Numbered from the stretch's first letter, positions 1 to 14,200 are shown. The stretch: DNA of 64,000 bases from Cerrena zonata (GCA_038087015.1 JASBNA010000006.1:248001-312000); one strand, 5' to 3'. The notes: generated by a model not told the origin, from the sequence alone. Translations and numbers: made by a program.

Positions 1-1673
1 GGAAGAGACATCGCTTCCGTCCTCTAAAACTTCTTATCGTCGCCTACTTCATACATCTCACGTTCGCACCCATACAGTCGTGGGACATGGCAGGATCCGC
101 AATCTGGAGTCGGAAACACCCTCGAGTTTGGCAGATGTTACCCAAATGATCTGAATGAACCTTGTGGCGCATGCAGTTTTTTCATTTATAGGTTCTCAAG
201 ATCTGCAGTCGCCGCAGCGGTGCGAGAACCCAAACTAGCCAGTGATTCGTCTCTATTCTTTTCAAATTACTAGTGCGAGCTCCCATTGGTTCTTACGAAA
301 TTACAGTTGCTTTGTTCAAGACAAGGAATAACCCTGTCTCATCCTCAGAGCGGACCAGGAACCTTCTCCCTGAGCTCCGTAGGCCCCTGGAGTAACTAAC
401 TTTGCCATCTGCTTCCGTGGCAATGATTAAGTTTCCAAGATGCGATCTGAGTACGACAGCTCTGCTCTTATTAGTCCTGGGCCTATCTGGTTGGGTGCGG
501 GAATTCGAAGTCAGATCTATTACTAAAAAGCAACTCGTGTTTCCTCACCTGAACAAGGTGTGCTCGTAGCCGCCCGCGTAATGCCATTGGTTCGCTGTAG
601 GAATTTGCAAAATACCAAAGAGACCCTACTATAGGCTGAACCAACAAGGAATGTCATTCGCTGGATGCACCAGCCTCGTGCATCGTAATTACAGACTTCT
701 GTGATATTCGGCCTAATGCGTACACACTTCACCGGAAGTGACGTGAGACAGCAAAAGTCGCCCATTCGCCAACGTTCAAATAGCGCGTGTACATGGGGCA
801 TGAGGAGCCTGAGCAAGTGCTTTTCTGTTGGGGTATCGGGAAACGTCGTAAATGATCTAGCTATTATAGGACCTCTCCTCCGGTGTGGGACCATGTCATG
901 ACGTTGGAGAACCAACCATCGCATTTCAATGCTATGTGAAAGTCGTATAAACGTCGGGAAGGGAAGGCCTGAGCAATAACTCGACCAACTTGGCAGTTGC
1001 GCAGCGCGGCTGGCAGTTGCCGACCCAACTCTGCTGTATCTCCTCCGAGTCCTGCCATGGAATGGTCCAGAGTTTGAGATACATACTTTTCCATCTGACG
1101 TACAGGACGTTCTGACCGCATTCGACTGAAAGCATATCGTGTATGCTCATGATCGTGACAATGGCACACATCGACGTTCTACGCCACACATTCAAAGTAA
1201 CCCGCAAGATGTCCCTGTTTTGATATGAGAAATTTCAAGAGATCCCGACGATATCTACCTGACTGGGTCATTTCGGACCAATGAAACGTCAGGGAATCGG
1301 GTCTTGCAAAAACGTCGTCTTAAGACCTATTCATCGATTCATGCGACACGAACAAATGAAACAGCTATGGAAAGGATCTCGTGTCAGGCGGATCGACACG
1401 AATTATAGTCTGAGCCTAACATAGAGTCATTTAGCCACTCAACGAGGTAAAACTGCTGTCAATCAGGGCTGTGTTGTCAAATTGACACCGTCGGCGGCAG
1501 TTGTTGCAATGGATAGTGATAATAGCGTATCAAGACTCGGGGGAACACCGGAACTGTACAATAGGAAGTACAACATGGAGAAACGCAATCGACAACAGAG
1601 ATGGGCGGCGCAATGCCATGAGATTTACTTTAGAGCCTTCTTCATTTGCTAGAAAACCAGGAAAGAAGTGGGG
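1..1673. other. No supported gene
   Basis: I find no recognisable protein, RNA gene or repeat here. The open frames are short (about 60-130 codons), overlap on both strands, and have no conserved motif or plausible splice chain. The far end lies just downstream of the minus-strand DBP5 gene and may hold its 3' untranslated region. Confidence 0.5.
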
Positions 1674-3794
1674 TCAGCTCGGCGCCAAGAAACAATAAAG
1701 AGGTAGCCCTCTAGAGTCGGAAAAATCCAGAGGGGGTGGAGTTTGAGGGATACGTACCTCTTCCATTACATCTATATCTGTGGTCTCGATTCGCTGGATT
1801 TTCTTTCCTAGAGCTCCCTCAATCATTTGGTTCTGGGACCATGTCCGCTGGTCATGAACGAAGTTGATGGAAACTCCTTTCCGACCAAATCGTCCCGTTC
1901 GTCCTAAAGGGAAAAGCCGTTAATTTTTTTACAACAAGAATTCTACCGAAGTTTCCTTGATTGTCTTACTCACCAATACGATGAATGTATGTTTCGACAT
2001 CGGGCCGTGCATCGCCGTGGCCTCTCTCGTTCAATAAGCGGAAGGTCATAATTTACCACCATGTTCACTTGCATGATATCGATACCACGAGCGATGACAT
2101 TTGTGGTGATAAGAACCTTTTCCTTGCCCTCACGGAAACGGTCAATGATACTATCACGTTCTTGGGCATCTTTTGCACCATGCAGGGAGGCAACTTTGTG
2201 ACCCTCTGCTGTCATTCGTTGGGCAATACGGTCTGCAGTATGCCGGTGCTAAATAATATGAATGCGATCCACGTTAATTAAAAACGGCGTTTATAGTTAT
2301 GAAATGATTGCTAGGACGCTCACTTGACAGAAGATGATACTTTGGCCAATAGTTAGGACGTGATAGAGGAGCACGAGGATGTCATATTTGTGTTCCTCAT
2401 CCTTACAGTCCAGGTAAAGCTGTCGGATATTATCGACGGATAGTTCCTCCCTTTGCAATTCAATCTTGTTCGCCTTTGGTGCGAATTTATTTGCAAAGGT
2501 GCGCACATTATCGGGGAACGTGGCGGAAAACAGAATGATTTGCGGCGCAGGTGAACGTGGCAACATGCTAGTGCAATAGAATTTTAGTGCGTCATGTACA
2601 GGATCCACATGCACTAGACTGTGCGTACTTTTTGACGCGCAAGGTTTGCTCACCAAGACCATCTTGATCTAGCATGTTATCGGCCTCATCCAGGACGAAT
2701 ACCTTCACTTCCGATACGTCAATGACCTTTCTCCTGATGAGGTCAGTCATCGTCCCTGGTGTACCCACGATAATGTGGGCAGTGACGTTTGAGGCACTTC
2801 TAGGCAGGTTGTCCTTGATGGCGTACTCGGTCTGAATCGATGTGAATTTGCCCATGGCAGCGACCACGGACATGATTTGCCTAGCTAGTTCTCGTGAGGG
2901 AGCGAGACATAGAGCCTGAGAGGTCCGCGGAAATGATGTCAGTAATTATCAATAAATCAATAACTCAAATTCAAATTGATGGTGAGGGAGACGCACCTGG
3001 GGCTTATTCTTCGAGAAATCGACCCGACTGAGCATAGTAAGTACAAACGCCGCTGTCTTTCCAGTACCTGATTGGGACTGCCCGATCATGTTTGTAGGAC
3101 TGTGATATGATTGTTAGCCATGTCAAGGAAGGTTTTAAACCATGAAAATTCCTCGATAGATACACACGGGTTTGACAGGAGCAAAGGAAGTGCACGCTCC
3201 TGAATCTTAGAAGGTTTTGTGAAACCCATCGCATAGAGACCTTTTAATAGATCTTGATGTCTGTGAGAGCAATGAACGATTGGTCCACATGGACAATTTG
3301 CATAACAACTTACAGGCCAAGTTGCTCGAATGTTTTGGCACTGTATAGTGGGGAGTTTGGATCAGCTTGCTGATCTGCCAGTGTCACCTATACGAGACAT
3401 CTGTAACCATCGCATACAGTAGTAGCAAACTACACAAAACACGCGACTTACGGTGACCTCGAAAGTGGATTTGATCAAATCAGAAACATTGGCTGATATG
3501 ATAGCTCCCGTTAATATTGACATTCAATATTAAAAGGCATAGGTTACACACTCTTTTCCTCTTCTGGGTTCGCAGGTGCCTCTGGCTCCTCCGGCGGTGG
3601 CTGAGTACTTGGGCCTGCATCTTCGGGAAGTTAAGTTTTACGTATAGCAACCTAGAGCTAACGTATGACCGACCTGCAGACGGTGGAGCATAGAAACCAT
3701 CAGCATCCTTCTCCATGGTGTTAACTGTAAAAGTATCGGCGATCGAGTAGATGGTCGAAGACCAAGATGCTTTGCCGAATACTAAGACCGCCAT
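1674..3794 (-). CDS. DBP5: DEAD-box RNA helicase Dbp5/DDX19-like, multi-exon, with an apparent frameshift
   Basis: ATP-dependent RNA helicase of the Dbp5/DDX19 type, which in known relatives remodels mRNPs at the cytoplasmic face of the nuclear pore. Read from 5' to 3' on the minus strand, the exons give a Q-motif region ([16 protein letters not shown]), motif I ([12 protein letters not shown], near 3060-3100), motif Ia (APSREL), GTPGT, motif II as DEAD ([10 protein letters not shown], near 2690), motif III (SATF), VIARGID, and motif VI (HRIGRTGRFG) split by an intron at 1904-1973. The signature [21 protein letters not shown] is typical of Dbp5. Between NYDLP and ETYIHRIG the frame shifts by one base (2020-2034), with no intron to explain it. 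The start (residues MAVLVF) is the first ATG of the first exon and is uncertain. The end is also uncertain: the reading frame stops at 1674, but a GTACGT donor at 1757 would place the stop near 1642. Confidence 0.85.
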
Positions 3795-4076
3795 TATCGA
3801 CGCAGATCAAGATCTCATCGGTACCGCAGGATCTAATCTTATCTTAGTCGTCAGACTCTGACTTCGTTGTATTGAACTCAATAACTTGTGCTTGGATCCG
3901 TACGTCCACCACCAAACTGCTAGATATAGCGTGGGCTTGCTACCACTAATATTGATCCAGAAGAGGCTAGAGTCCTGAGTAGGTTCACTGTGCTATTAAG
4001 GTATTACAATTGCCCCTTAAGTTATGACTTTATTACAGAACAGTGCATGTGCATTCTAGGTCGGACATTGACTACT

Positions 4077-5102
4077 ATGAGTAAACGGTCTGGTCACTTT
4101 CCGAGCCATCTGGATCGTATCCGTCAAGGAGTATCCCCTATTGAGGTCACAAGTATCCCTCACGCCCGGTGGCCGTTACCACCACCTTCATTTCCTCCCC
4201 ATCAGTCCCCACATTTGAACATCTCTATTCTGGATTCATCCTTCAATCCCCCGACCTTGGCCCACCTAGCGCTAGCTAACATACCCCTCTCTACAGCATT
4301 CCCATGTACCCATAATCCCCCAACCCCAGATTGCTGCAACTTCCATGCCAAGTTATTCCTCCTTTCCGTCAGAAACGCCGACAAATCCCTAAAACCCGGA
4401 GATGCCAATTATGACCAACGAATGGGCATGATGGCACGCCTTGCGCAAGACGTAAAGGATGATATTTCCCCTGGACATGACGACATACCCATGGCCAATG
4501 CCAATGAGGGTAGAAAACGTTATGACTACTATCGTGGCTCTAACACAGCGGTGGCTTTAATCGATGAACCTACGTTTGTCGGCAAGGCCCGTATCCTTTT
4601 GGAATTCTTTCATAAAATATTGTCTTCCAAGATACCCTCCCCGGATTCTGCCATTGACAAGTCTTCCAATGACAACGAGGCATCCCTCGACTCTGATTGG
4701 AGGACGATCGTTCCCGATCTGACATTCATTGTGGGGATAGACACTCTGGAGCGGTTGTTTGCTCCGCGGTATTATTTGTCCGAGGAGGACATGCACCAAC
4801 GTCTCTCACAATTTCTGTCCCCTGATGGAGATAATTGTAGAGTCATTTGTGCCCGACGAGTGACACCTGGTGTTGCTGAGTACGAAAGGGAACGGGAGGT
4901 GATAGAGGCTGCCAAGAAATTCATCGACACCAATCGGATTGCTTTGGTCGACATACCTGTCGATGTGCGAATGTTCAGCTCAAGTGAGACGAGAGCTGCG
5001 ATTCTCGCGGACTCTCCTCATTGGACAACAATGGTCACCCCTTTGATTGCGGAATATATCACGCAACAGGATTTGTATTCTCACTGGCAGTCCCCACATT
5101 AA
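4077..5102 (+). CDS. Pof1/NMNAT-like nucleotidyltransferase
   Basis: Single-exon gene of 341 residues. It has an (H/T)xxH-like nucleotide-binding motif in FNPPTLAHLAL at about residues 55-65 and a late SSSETRAAI at about 300, which corresponds to the ISSTxxR motif of nicotinamide mononucleotide adenylyltransferases. That identifies an alpha/beta-phosphodiesterase-fold nucleotidyltransferase that would join ATP to NMN (NAD synthesis or salvage). The long spacer between motifs and the first motif SSFNPPT rather than GSFNPxH resemble the yeast Pof1 branch more than the main NMNAT enzymes, so the exact substrate is inferred. I chose the ATG at 4077 (MSKRSG). The frame is open upstream to 3990, but those residues look like leader sequence. 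It lies 282 bp from the divergent DBP5 gene and converges on the FAS gene 183 bp away. Confidence 0.78.
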   Translation: MSKRSGHFPSHLDRIRQGVSPIEVTSIPHARWPLPPPSFPPHQSPHLNISILDSSFNPPTLAHLALANIPLSTAFPCTHNPPTPDCCNFHAKLFLLSVRNADKSLKPGDANYDQRMGMMARLAQDVKDDISPGHDDIPMANANEGRKRYDYYRGSNTAVALIDEPTFVGKARILLEFFHKILSSKIPSPDSAIDKSSNDNEASLDSDWRTIVPDLTFIVGIDTLERLFAPRYYLSEEDMHQRLSQFLSPDGDNCRVICARRVTPGVAEYEREREVIEAAKKFIDTNRIALVDIPVDVRMFSSSETRAAILADSPHWTTMVTPLIAEYITQQDLYSHWQSPH

Positions 5103-5285
5103 CCCCGATTAGTTTGAAAAGAGATGAAATTCTAATTGCATTACATTTTCTAGAAGACATTCGAAACAGAGCGTGCGTTATAGTATCATGAGACGTAAAA
5201 ACAATGAGATGAGTAGACGTGAAAAGCGTGACGATATCCTAAAGCAAGAAAGAAAAACGTATGCGTAATGTGTCCGTAGAGATGA

Positions 5286-8200
5286 TTAAGCAGAAATAGC
5301 CTGAGCGAAAGCGATAGCAACAGTCTGGAACAAATCGTCAGCGAACCAATCACTTTACACGGGTGATTATAACTGTACATACCTCGGAGTGAGAGAGCGA
5401 AATGTGAATCTTCGTAATACCCTTGCCGTCAGCAGCAGCCTTAGCATCGCCATGAAGAGTGACAGTGGGAGCACCAGCCTCGTTGGGGAGGATTTCGATG
5501 TCTTTCATAGCAGCCGCGGCCCCCTTGGAAGAGACACCGAGCGACTTGAAGACAGCTTCCTTGCCCGTCCAACGAGCGGCGAATGAAGCTTCGGGAGAGG
5601 GTTGAGAGCGGCAGTAAGTAATTTCAGCATCAGTGAAGTTGCGAGCGAGGAAAGTGGGGTTCGAGGAAGGTACGGCTGAGATCAATTCTGGAAGCAAAGT
5701 TTAATACAACGGCGTTATGCGACGTTTATAGAGAAAACGTACCTTGGTCAACCCCAACACCAGACACGGCTTGGTTAGCGACGATCTCGGATACAGCGGA
5801 GACGTTGGAGATATCAAGAGACGGCTTGGTGTTCAAGTGTTTCCCTGAGTATGCATAGCTGCCAGTCTTGGGATCATAGATGGTTCGTGCCATTGAGTTC
5901 ATCAAGACGGAGGCTTCCAAGTCCTTAGTGTATGGTGGAGCATCCTTGATCCTAACCAACGAATTGCTAATCATCATTTCACTCATGGCCTTGTAGGAGA
6001 GACGAGCGCGGACTTGGTTCTTCGTCTTGTATGCCTCGTATGCAGATGGCTCGATAACACCGAAGACGTAGCGAGGATGAACGACCATAACAGTACCGCC
6101 GACTTGTCCGAAACCGAATGATGACTGCGCGGAGGTTAGCATATTTCGTTCGGTAAATTATCCAGTTACATACCATGACACCAGCGCGGATGCCGTCAGT
6201 GTAGATTGACTTCGAGGGGAACATGAGGTAAGAGTACTTCTTGAAAGCCGCGTCGACGTTGCTAGAAATGAATAGTTAGCATTGAACATATGTGTACATG
6301 CAAAATCACTTACTCAGCATTGCGGTTACCGGGAACGATACCATGGTAGACACTTTGCAAGAGACCAGCCAATTGCCAGGCAGCCGAACCACCCTTCGCA
6401 TGACCGCAGAGACTCTTTTGAGCCATGACAGGAACTGCGTTGCCAGGTGTTCGAGAAAGGTTAGTGAAAACGTCATTCCAAATGTGCGTCTCATTCGCCT
6501 CCTACGTATTCAAATTGGTTAGAACAATTACAGGAGCATAATGTGAAATACGTACGTTTGCTCCGGTACTCGTGCCATGAATAGAAAGGACACCAACGTC
6601 ATCGGGTGTAAGTCCCCAAACAGCCAGAGCCTTACGAAGAGGTGCAATGCGAGCATCGCTGCCTTGAAGCATGCCGTAGGTAGACAAAGCCTCCTTTTCT
6701 TGGCGAGATGCCTCAAGTTCCATATCGGCAACACGTGAGGCAAAGTACTTCTCGTCGATGGTTTCACCTTGGCTCTTGCGGAATTCAGCTTCATCACGGA
6801 GAAGGTCCTGTTCGTTGGACAGCCATTGAGAGATTTGCCTGCGACGGAACGCAAGTTGGCGAGATCGGTACTCCAAGCTAAGGATTGGCAGTGGTTGATC
6901 GGATTTGACTTCACGAGCGATCGAGAGAGCTCCACGACCGGGTGCAGGAACGGAGCGACCAGCTTTGTCAGTAGACGTAGAAGTGAATGCGATGATGCCG
7001 CGAATAGGAGCACCAATTTCTAACGCTGTCTTGGCGGACATCAAGACCTGGACACCGGAACCTTGTGATTCCATGAACTGTTGCGACGAAGTCAAAAATT
7101 AGTGACTGTCATATTAGCAGAGACACTGGACTTACTCCTGAACGAGTCGAAGTTGTAGGTCTGGACATCTCAGTTGGCTCACGACCCATAGCGAATTCAG
7201 TCTCGGCATTGCTTGTGGCTTTCATGTTGGCGAACTCGTAAGATCCTTCTTCACTGAGATCATCGAAACCACCTGCAAGCATAACCTTGGCTTTGCCACT
7301 GATGAGAGTATCGCAAGCAATCTCGACGGATTGCAACGCGGTGGCACTAAAAGATAACGTTAGAATATACCAAATCACAAGGCATTGAATACTTACCAAG
7401 CACCAACTGGAATCTTGATTGGTCCACTTGACGACAACAAGAGCAGGTTCACCCAACCAGCGACGGTGTTGATGAAACTAGGATACAGTTAGCGTGCGAG
7501 TGACTTAAATAAGAGCAAACTACTTACGTCTCCTGGAGAATGTCATTCTGAACCTCCTTCTCCTCGCGACGATCCTTGAACATTTGAGACATGCTCTCGA
7601 CACCACCCATACCACTACCAATACTGGAGCCGACTTCGGAGGGATGCATGTGCTGGTACAACTCATATGGATCAGTGATACCGGACATGTTGAGGGCTTC
7701 AGCAGCGCAAACGAGAGTCCACAATGCACAACGGTCGACTTGAGCGATGATATCAGCGGGGATACCATAACGACCAGCATCCCAGCCAGTAGGGATTTGT
7801 CCACCAACGAGACGATTGAACTGGAACGCCTTCGGGATGTAGACACGAGCACCTTTCTTGAACTTCACGAACCATTGACCTTCACCTCCGGCCCAAACAT
7901 CACACTTGTCGCCATGCTCGTACTTGAACTTCTCCGCATCGGCTTGAGATGACTCGAAGGGTTCCAAATCATGGAGCAGTTCAACTTCTTGATGGAATAC
8001 CTTCTTCTTAGGATCATAGCCTTTGAAAAGCTCAGGTTCTGTTCAATCAATTATTTAGTCAATATCAATCATCGCGATCACGAGAAAAAACTAACCGATA
8101 AGTCGAACACCGGCATGCTCGAGTATTTGTTGCTCGTACTGCGAACGAACGTCCTTGTCGTCGACAGGTTCACCTGATTTAGCATCGACCCATCCAACAT

Positions 8201-11200
8201 GAAGAGATCCATCCTTCAATCTACCGTCGAAGTGTTTGATGTAACCCATGATCCATGCCATCTCGAGACAGCCTTCAATTGTAAACTGACCCCTGGCCTC
8301 CATTTCCCATCGAGTACGTGAGCTACCCCAAGGTCCAACTTCGGCGAAGCCAGTCACGACAATGACCTTCTCGAGATCAACGAGACCACGGAGCTTAGCG
8401 AGATCTTCCAAAGATTCAGCAGACTCGAGAGGAGGGAAGTCGAATTTGAAGTTCGCGCGAGGCGTGACGTTTACAGTCTGGAGGACACGTTCAGCTTCTA
8501 CGCCGTTGATAGTCTTGAAATCAGCAGCGTTATCTCTGGCGACAGCACGTCGGAGAGCACTCTTCTTCTGAAGATCTTGGCGAATGCGGCCCGTGATGTC
8601 GGCGAGATCAGGAATACGATCCATGCCACCGTTGAGATCAGCCCAAATTGGCTCAACCTGGGTAATGCTGAACAGGAGGGGATGCATGAGACCCAAGATG
8701 TTGAACGCCATCTCCTTCGCAGAGAAAGTACGGCAACCATGACCCTCGACGTCGTGAGCAACGATATCAGAGGCATCCATGAGCCCAGTACCACGAGTCC
8801 AGCTGCATTTACAAGTCAGCGATTTGAATGGAATAATATAACGAGAAGACAAACCCAATAACAGCACCAGCGAGACAGAGGTATTCGCCCCAGCTTTCTG
8901 AAGCCCAACGGTTGAAGAGAGTCTCAAGAGAAATCTTTGATTCGGAGTATAGACCGTCGTTACCGAACAGTCCGTGGTTAGGAGAGAGGGGCAAGATAAC
9001 TTGAGTGGGTCTCGTGACGAAGTGGCGACTAGCTTTCTTGACCTTGACAGCACCGAGCAATCTGAGAAGGTTTACCAACATGATACGATGAGCAAGTTCC
9101 GACTTGTCGTCGAGACCGTCGATCTCACGGCCATTTTCAGGAACACCAGCGAAGGGGATGATGTAGTCGAGATCCAATCCAAGAGTAGAGTAAATGTAAT
9201 CGACCACGGCTTCAACGTCTTGCTTCGAGCCTTGGTTGAAGGGGACAACAGTGAGGGCAGAGCCTTTGCTGCCAAATCGTTGGAAGATCCCTTGGTAATA
9301 TTCAACCGTAGCACGGCTGTAGCGAGAGGTGGTGATGACGACGTGAGCGCCACCTGAGAGAAGACCTTTGACGATTTCCACGCCGATCGAGGCTTTGCCA
9401 ACGCCCGTCAGGAATGCGTTCTTGCCTTGGAATGTGGTACCGGACGTGGCGATTTCATGCAAGATATCGAGGTAGACACCAGTGAGATTGCTGCTGTATT
9501 CCCAAGTAGCACCAACTTTGCGCTTGAGATGAAGCAGAGGGATCTTGTCGGCAGTGAGGTTGGCGACGTTGGCGATCTGGGGACGGAGGAACTGAGACGA
9601 TGAACGACGGGTACGAGGCGCTCCAGGCCGGGGGGGACGAGATTCGGGGCGTTTGCGAAGAGAGCGAACGACGCCCTCATACAAGGCCTTGATACGATTC
9701 TTTTGTTCCTCACTAATTTCAGGCTGTGATTTGACGACGTTCCAGAGCTTGAGGACGTCATCCTGGATCTTCTGAATATTAGTTGGCGAAGGAGTCGATC
9801 CGCCGCTAGCCATCTCCTCGACATAGGCTTCCAGTTTTCGTACATTTTCTCGGACAACTTCGGAGTACTTGATTTCGCCCTTAGCTGTGACTTCGGTGTG
9901 AGGAGCAGTGGGGAATGTTACTGCACAAAAATATACTGAGCTTCCAGGATGTCAAGTAGATGATGAGAAGGGACTTACCATCCTTATACAAAGGCGACTG
10001 TCCAACGAATTCGCGACAGTTGTCGATGAGTTGCTGACCAAACTGCTTGGCAAGCTTGTATGTTTCGCCACGTTCAGGGTCACACTGGTCTATGTAGTAC
10101 TGCATGTACTCAATGAGTTCGGGATCTGCGCGGTTCATGATAGCAATGCAACGGGCCGTGATCTCACGATCGACGGTTGTGAGTCGTCCGAAGATAATGT
10201 CATACCACATGAGGAGAGCATCTTGGCGGACCCAATTCCAAGAGGAGTCGAAGTGACGAGCTTTGAGGGGATCGAAGCGAGGTTGGATACCATCGACGTA
10301 AAGGTCTCCATGCTCACGCGCAATGGAGTCGAGGCGAGCTTGAAGTGCATCAGAGCGAGCCTTCTCGTTATCGAACTTGATTTCGCCGGCACGGGAGTCA
10401 CGCTTGAGGTATCGCATGTAGACCTCGATTTGTTGGGAGGCGAAGAGATCTTGATCTGCCTTGAACTTGAGGAATTCCTCACTGTTGATGACGGCACCAC
10501 CAGATCCACCAGAGCTTCCAGCACCACCTCCGCCGGATGAGAGTGAGATACCAGAACGTTGAGCATAAACAGCGACTACGGAGTCGATCCATGTCTTAGC
10601 TTCGCCTTCAGAACCCAGACGCTTAGCAGGTTCCATTGTCGCACCGAGGAGAAGAACACCGTCAGCACGTGCAGAGCCAATACCCCAGGTCTTCGATAGG
10701 TGCGACTTGATGGCAGAGACGTTGAAACCACCTGGCATCTTGCTGCCAACGAGACGAGAAATGAGGCCGGAAGTGTATTTGCCCAATGAGCCGGAATATC
10801 CAGAACCAAGTGAGGAGCCGAGCTCTTCCAGAGGGAGTTCTTCACCCTTCTCAGGCGCAGAACTGAACTCCGTACCGAGGTCACCCAAAATCTCATTCTG
10901 CAAGGTGGATTTGCCACCGACGAGGTCCTTGATGGACTTGGACAGCGGAATTTCGTCAACCTTCTTCTTGAGTTTCTGAGCGACAATGATGTGTAGGACG
11001 TCAGTTGCTCTGAGAGGGACGTCGTCAATAGCGGCGGCAACACCACCAGCAGGGGCAGCGATAGGAGCAGCGACAGGCGAAGGGGCCGCAGCAGTTGTAG
11101 GAGTAGACTCGGTAGTCGATTCAGCGGCAGGTGCTTCCTCGAGCTCGTCCTCGAATTGGTAGTAGACCTCCTTCGTGTGCTTGGCATGACAAAGAATGGC

Positions 11201-14200
11201 ACGGGAATGGGTAATGGCATCGTCGCTACCCTCGTATTTGGCCTTCAATGTACGGGTAGCCATACCCATGAGAGTTGGGGAAGGTCCAACCTCAATCAAA
11301 CGCTCGAACTTGTACTGAGTGAACAGTATATCTTGGGTCTCGATCCATCGAACAGGGGAGGCAAATTGGTACGCGAGGAGTTCGACGAGGATAACGTATG
11401 CGAGCTTTTGACGTTGCTCTGGTGAGCCCCAGTTGTCTTGATCCCACTTGCGGAGGACTTTGTCGAGACGAGGAGAAAGGGTTTGGTCGTAGATGAGTTG
11501 AGCGTATTCCTTCGTGACCTCGAACGGCTTGGCGACGAGGTTAGGAACATACTTTCCGATAAGCATGTCGGGATTGAGGTAGGCGGGGCTAATCTTCTTC
11601 GAGAGGTCTAAGCCGAAACATTAAGCCCATATCTAGTATCAATAAAAGTGTGTACTTACAAGCACGGAAAGGCAGGACACCGGCCCAAAGGTAACGGGAA
11701 TGGAAAGGTACATCAATACCTGGAAGTGGGATTGTGGCGAAACCACGCTCCAACTTGATATAACCTTCAGCCTTCTGCAAATCTTGCGCACGGGTGAAGC
11801 AAGACTCAATGATATCTCCGAGCATCTCCTTGACTTGCTCGACGGTGAACTTCTCGGTAAGCTAAATAAACTGGGTCAATACTGAAAATATTAGAACAGT
11901 TCTCGAGACGTTACCTTCGCAATATCGATCTTCTCAATTTTCAAGTAGTTGAGGACGTTTGTCAAAGTCTGCAGGGCGACAAGCTCTCCAGCGCAGACAT
12001 ATTGCTGCCCCTCGACGTTGTAGTTAACGATCTCGAGCAAACAGCCTGTACGATGAGCGATAGAGTCAACAACTTCACGAAGAGCTGCGTCGTTGAATGT
12101 CTTGGAGATACGGCTGGGGTTGACAGCACACATAGCGTAATTCGAGCGATTCTGGGCATCACGTTCGACAGCACGTTGCATAGTGATACCACGGTAGAAG
12201 ACGACATCGACGAGGGAAGAGATGGGAAGGACATCAGCAATAGATGCGAGAGCGGAGTATTCTCCGAGGGAGTGACCAGCGAAAGCAGATTCTTTCTGGA
12301 CGAAGCCCTTGGAGCGCATGTCCTCGAAAGCAGCACGTTCGGTAACGACAAGGGCGATCTGAGCGAATTGAGTAGCGAAAAGGAGACCACCGGGGTGGCT
12401 GAAGGTGTAGCGTTGAGTGCGGTTGTCGATATCGCCGAAGAGGGGAAGAGTCTTGACGTTTCCGTCCTTGTCCATAGTATCGTATGTCATGTCCATGTAA
12501 CGTTGACGAATGGCTTGACCTTTGATACCACCGAAATGGATAGTCTGCTCCTTCGGGTTATCCTTGACAATTTCTGTGATCGAGAAGCCGTAGACAGCAG
12601 TAAGATGCTCGTCTGCAGCTTCCAAACACCACGAGCGGCGGGGGAATTGTTGTATAACTCCATACCCATTCCGGGCTCTTGGGATCCTTGACCAGTGAAG
12701 ACGTAGACGGTGGCTGGTTGGGCAACTTCAGCAGTACCCTCGATGACTTTCTCTCCTCGTTCGTTCTCGGTGATGACCTTGAGAACAAGATTACCGGCAC
12801 GCATGGCAGTGTGTTTGAGAGTAACTTTGAGTTCGTCACCAGGGAGCACCATGCCGACGAAAGAGACATCATAACTGAAAGTGTAAAATTGAGAACATAT
12901 TCGGAAACGATGACGAGAAAAACTTACGAGACAACCCGTTCAGGGTGTCCTTGGGCAGCAACGACCTCAACGAAACGACGGGTAGCAGCGCTGGACCACA
13001 TTCCGTGGGTGATAGTTCCAGGAAGACCAGCAAAATCGGAGAAGTAAGGGTTAATGTGAATGGGGTTGAAGTCGCCAGAGACCTTGCTGTAGGGCTCGTT
13101 GGAGAAAGGAGTGTTGAAGACGGTGAGACCAGGCGACGTAGCCATGGTGTATTCGCTGGGAAGGGGTGAGACTTGGCCTTGAGCTTCGCCATGACGCTTG
13201 ATATATTCGACAACGGGATTTCCTCTGCTGTCGTCTTGGGAGAAGTCGACGGAACCGACCTTGATGAGTTGCTTGATCTGGTCACGTACGAAAATGTCTC
13301 CAGAGACCTTGACGGTCTTGAAGCAGGTCGGGTTGCGGTAAGTGACCTCGGATTTGACGCGGAAGATGAGTTTGGTTCCAGCTTGTAGGGGCTTAGAGTC
13401 GTCATCCCACTCGAACCACTCCTTGCTTTGAAGAACACCAACCTCGGGGTCGGTGGAGAGGTCAACGATATAATCAGGCTCCTCAGTGAGCTCGAATGTG
13501 TTCTCGAAGTCAGTGTAATGACCTCGGTACAGGAATGAGGAGACGACCTCGAGGACGGGAACGTTGTCGCGGATGATATGACCCTTGACCTTTACGGCCT
13601 TGCCAGCATCGGTATTGATAACGGAGACAATCTTCGCTTCGCCACGGCACTTGTCACCAGCCTTGAGAGGAGTAGCTCCTTCTATGAGTCGGAAGCCGTT
13701 GGAAAGATGGACAAGCCTGAGGAGATCACCGTCGATGGTAGTAGGGAAGACGGACTTCATGATAGATTGCCATCCGGTGACGATGGCGAAGTCCATAGGA
13801 GCCTGGACGATTTCGTTCCTGGTCGACTTGAAGGCCTCGCCTTGGTTGCCGACGATAGCACAGAAATCCTCGACCTCATCTTCGTCGATGACAACCTCAG
13901 GACTAGTGAAAGTGCCACGAGCATCAAGCTCAGGGAGGGACTCGTCGTCGCCGAACCAAAGACGATAGTAGAAGTCTTTAATGCGGTTATTGCGATCACC
14001 AGCAACTTCATGAATAGGAGCTGATCCCATTGAAGGCTTGTACTCGAACTGCAAGTAAAGTGGCACAGAGGAATCCTTGCGGTCCTCGAACAGCGTAACG
14101 TTGATGATACTTTGGGCAGCATCGAGCTTCGCCTCAACTACCTTGAAGTCAGATTTGTGGGCACCATAGGAACGAGCAGCACCGAATAGAGAGATGGAAG

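Noticed and set aside
3990..4076. Upstream in-frame ATG of the nucleotidyltransferase
   Set aside because: The extra 29 residues have no counterpart in the family, and the ATG at 4077 gives a plausible start.
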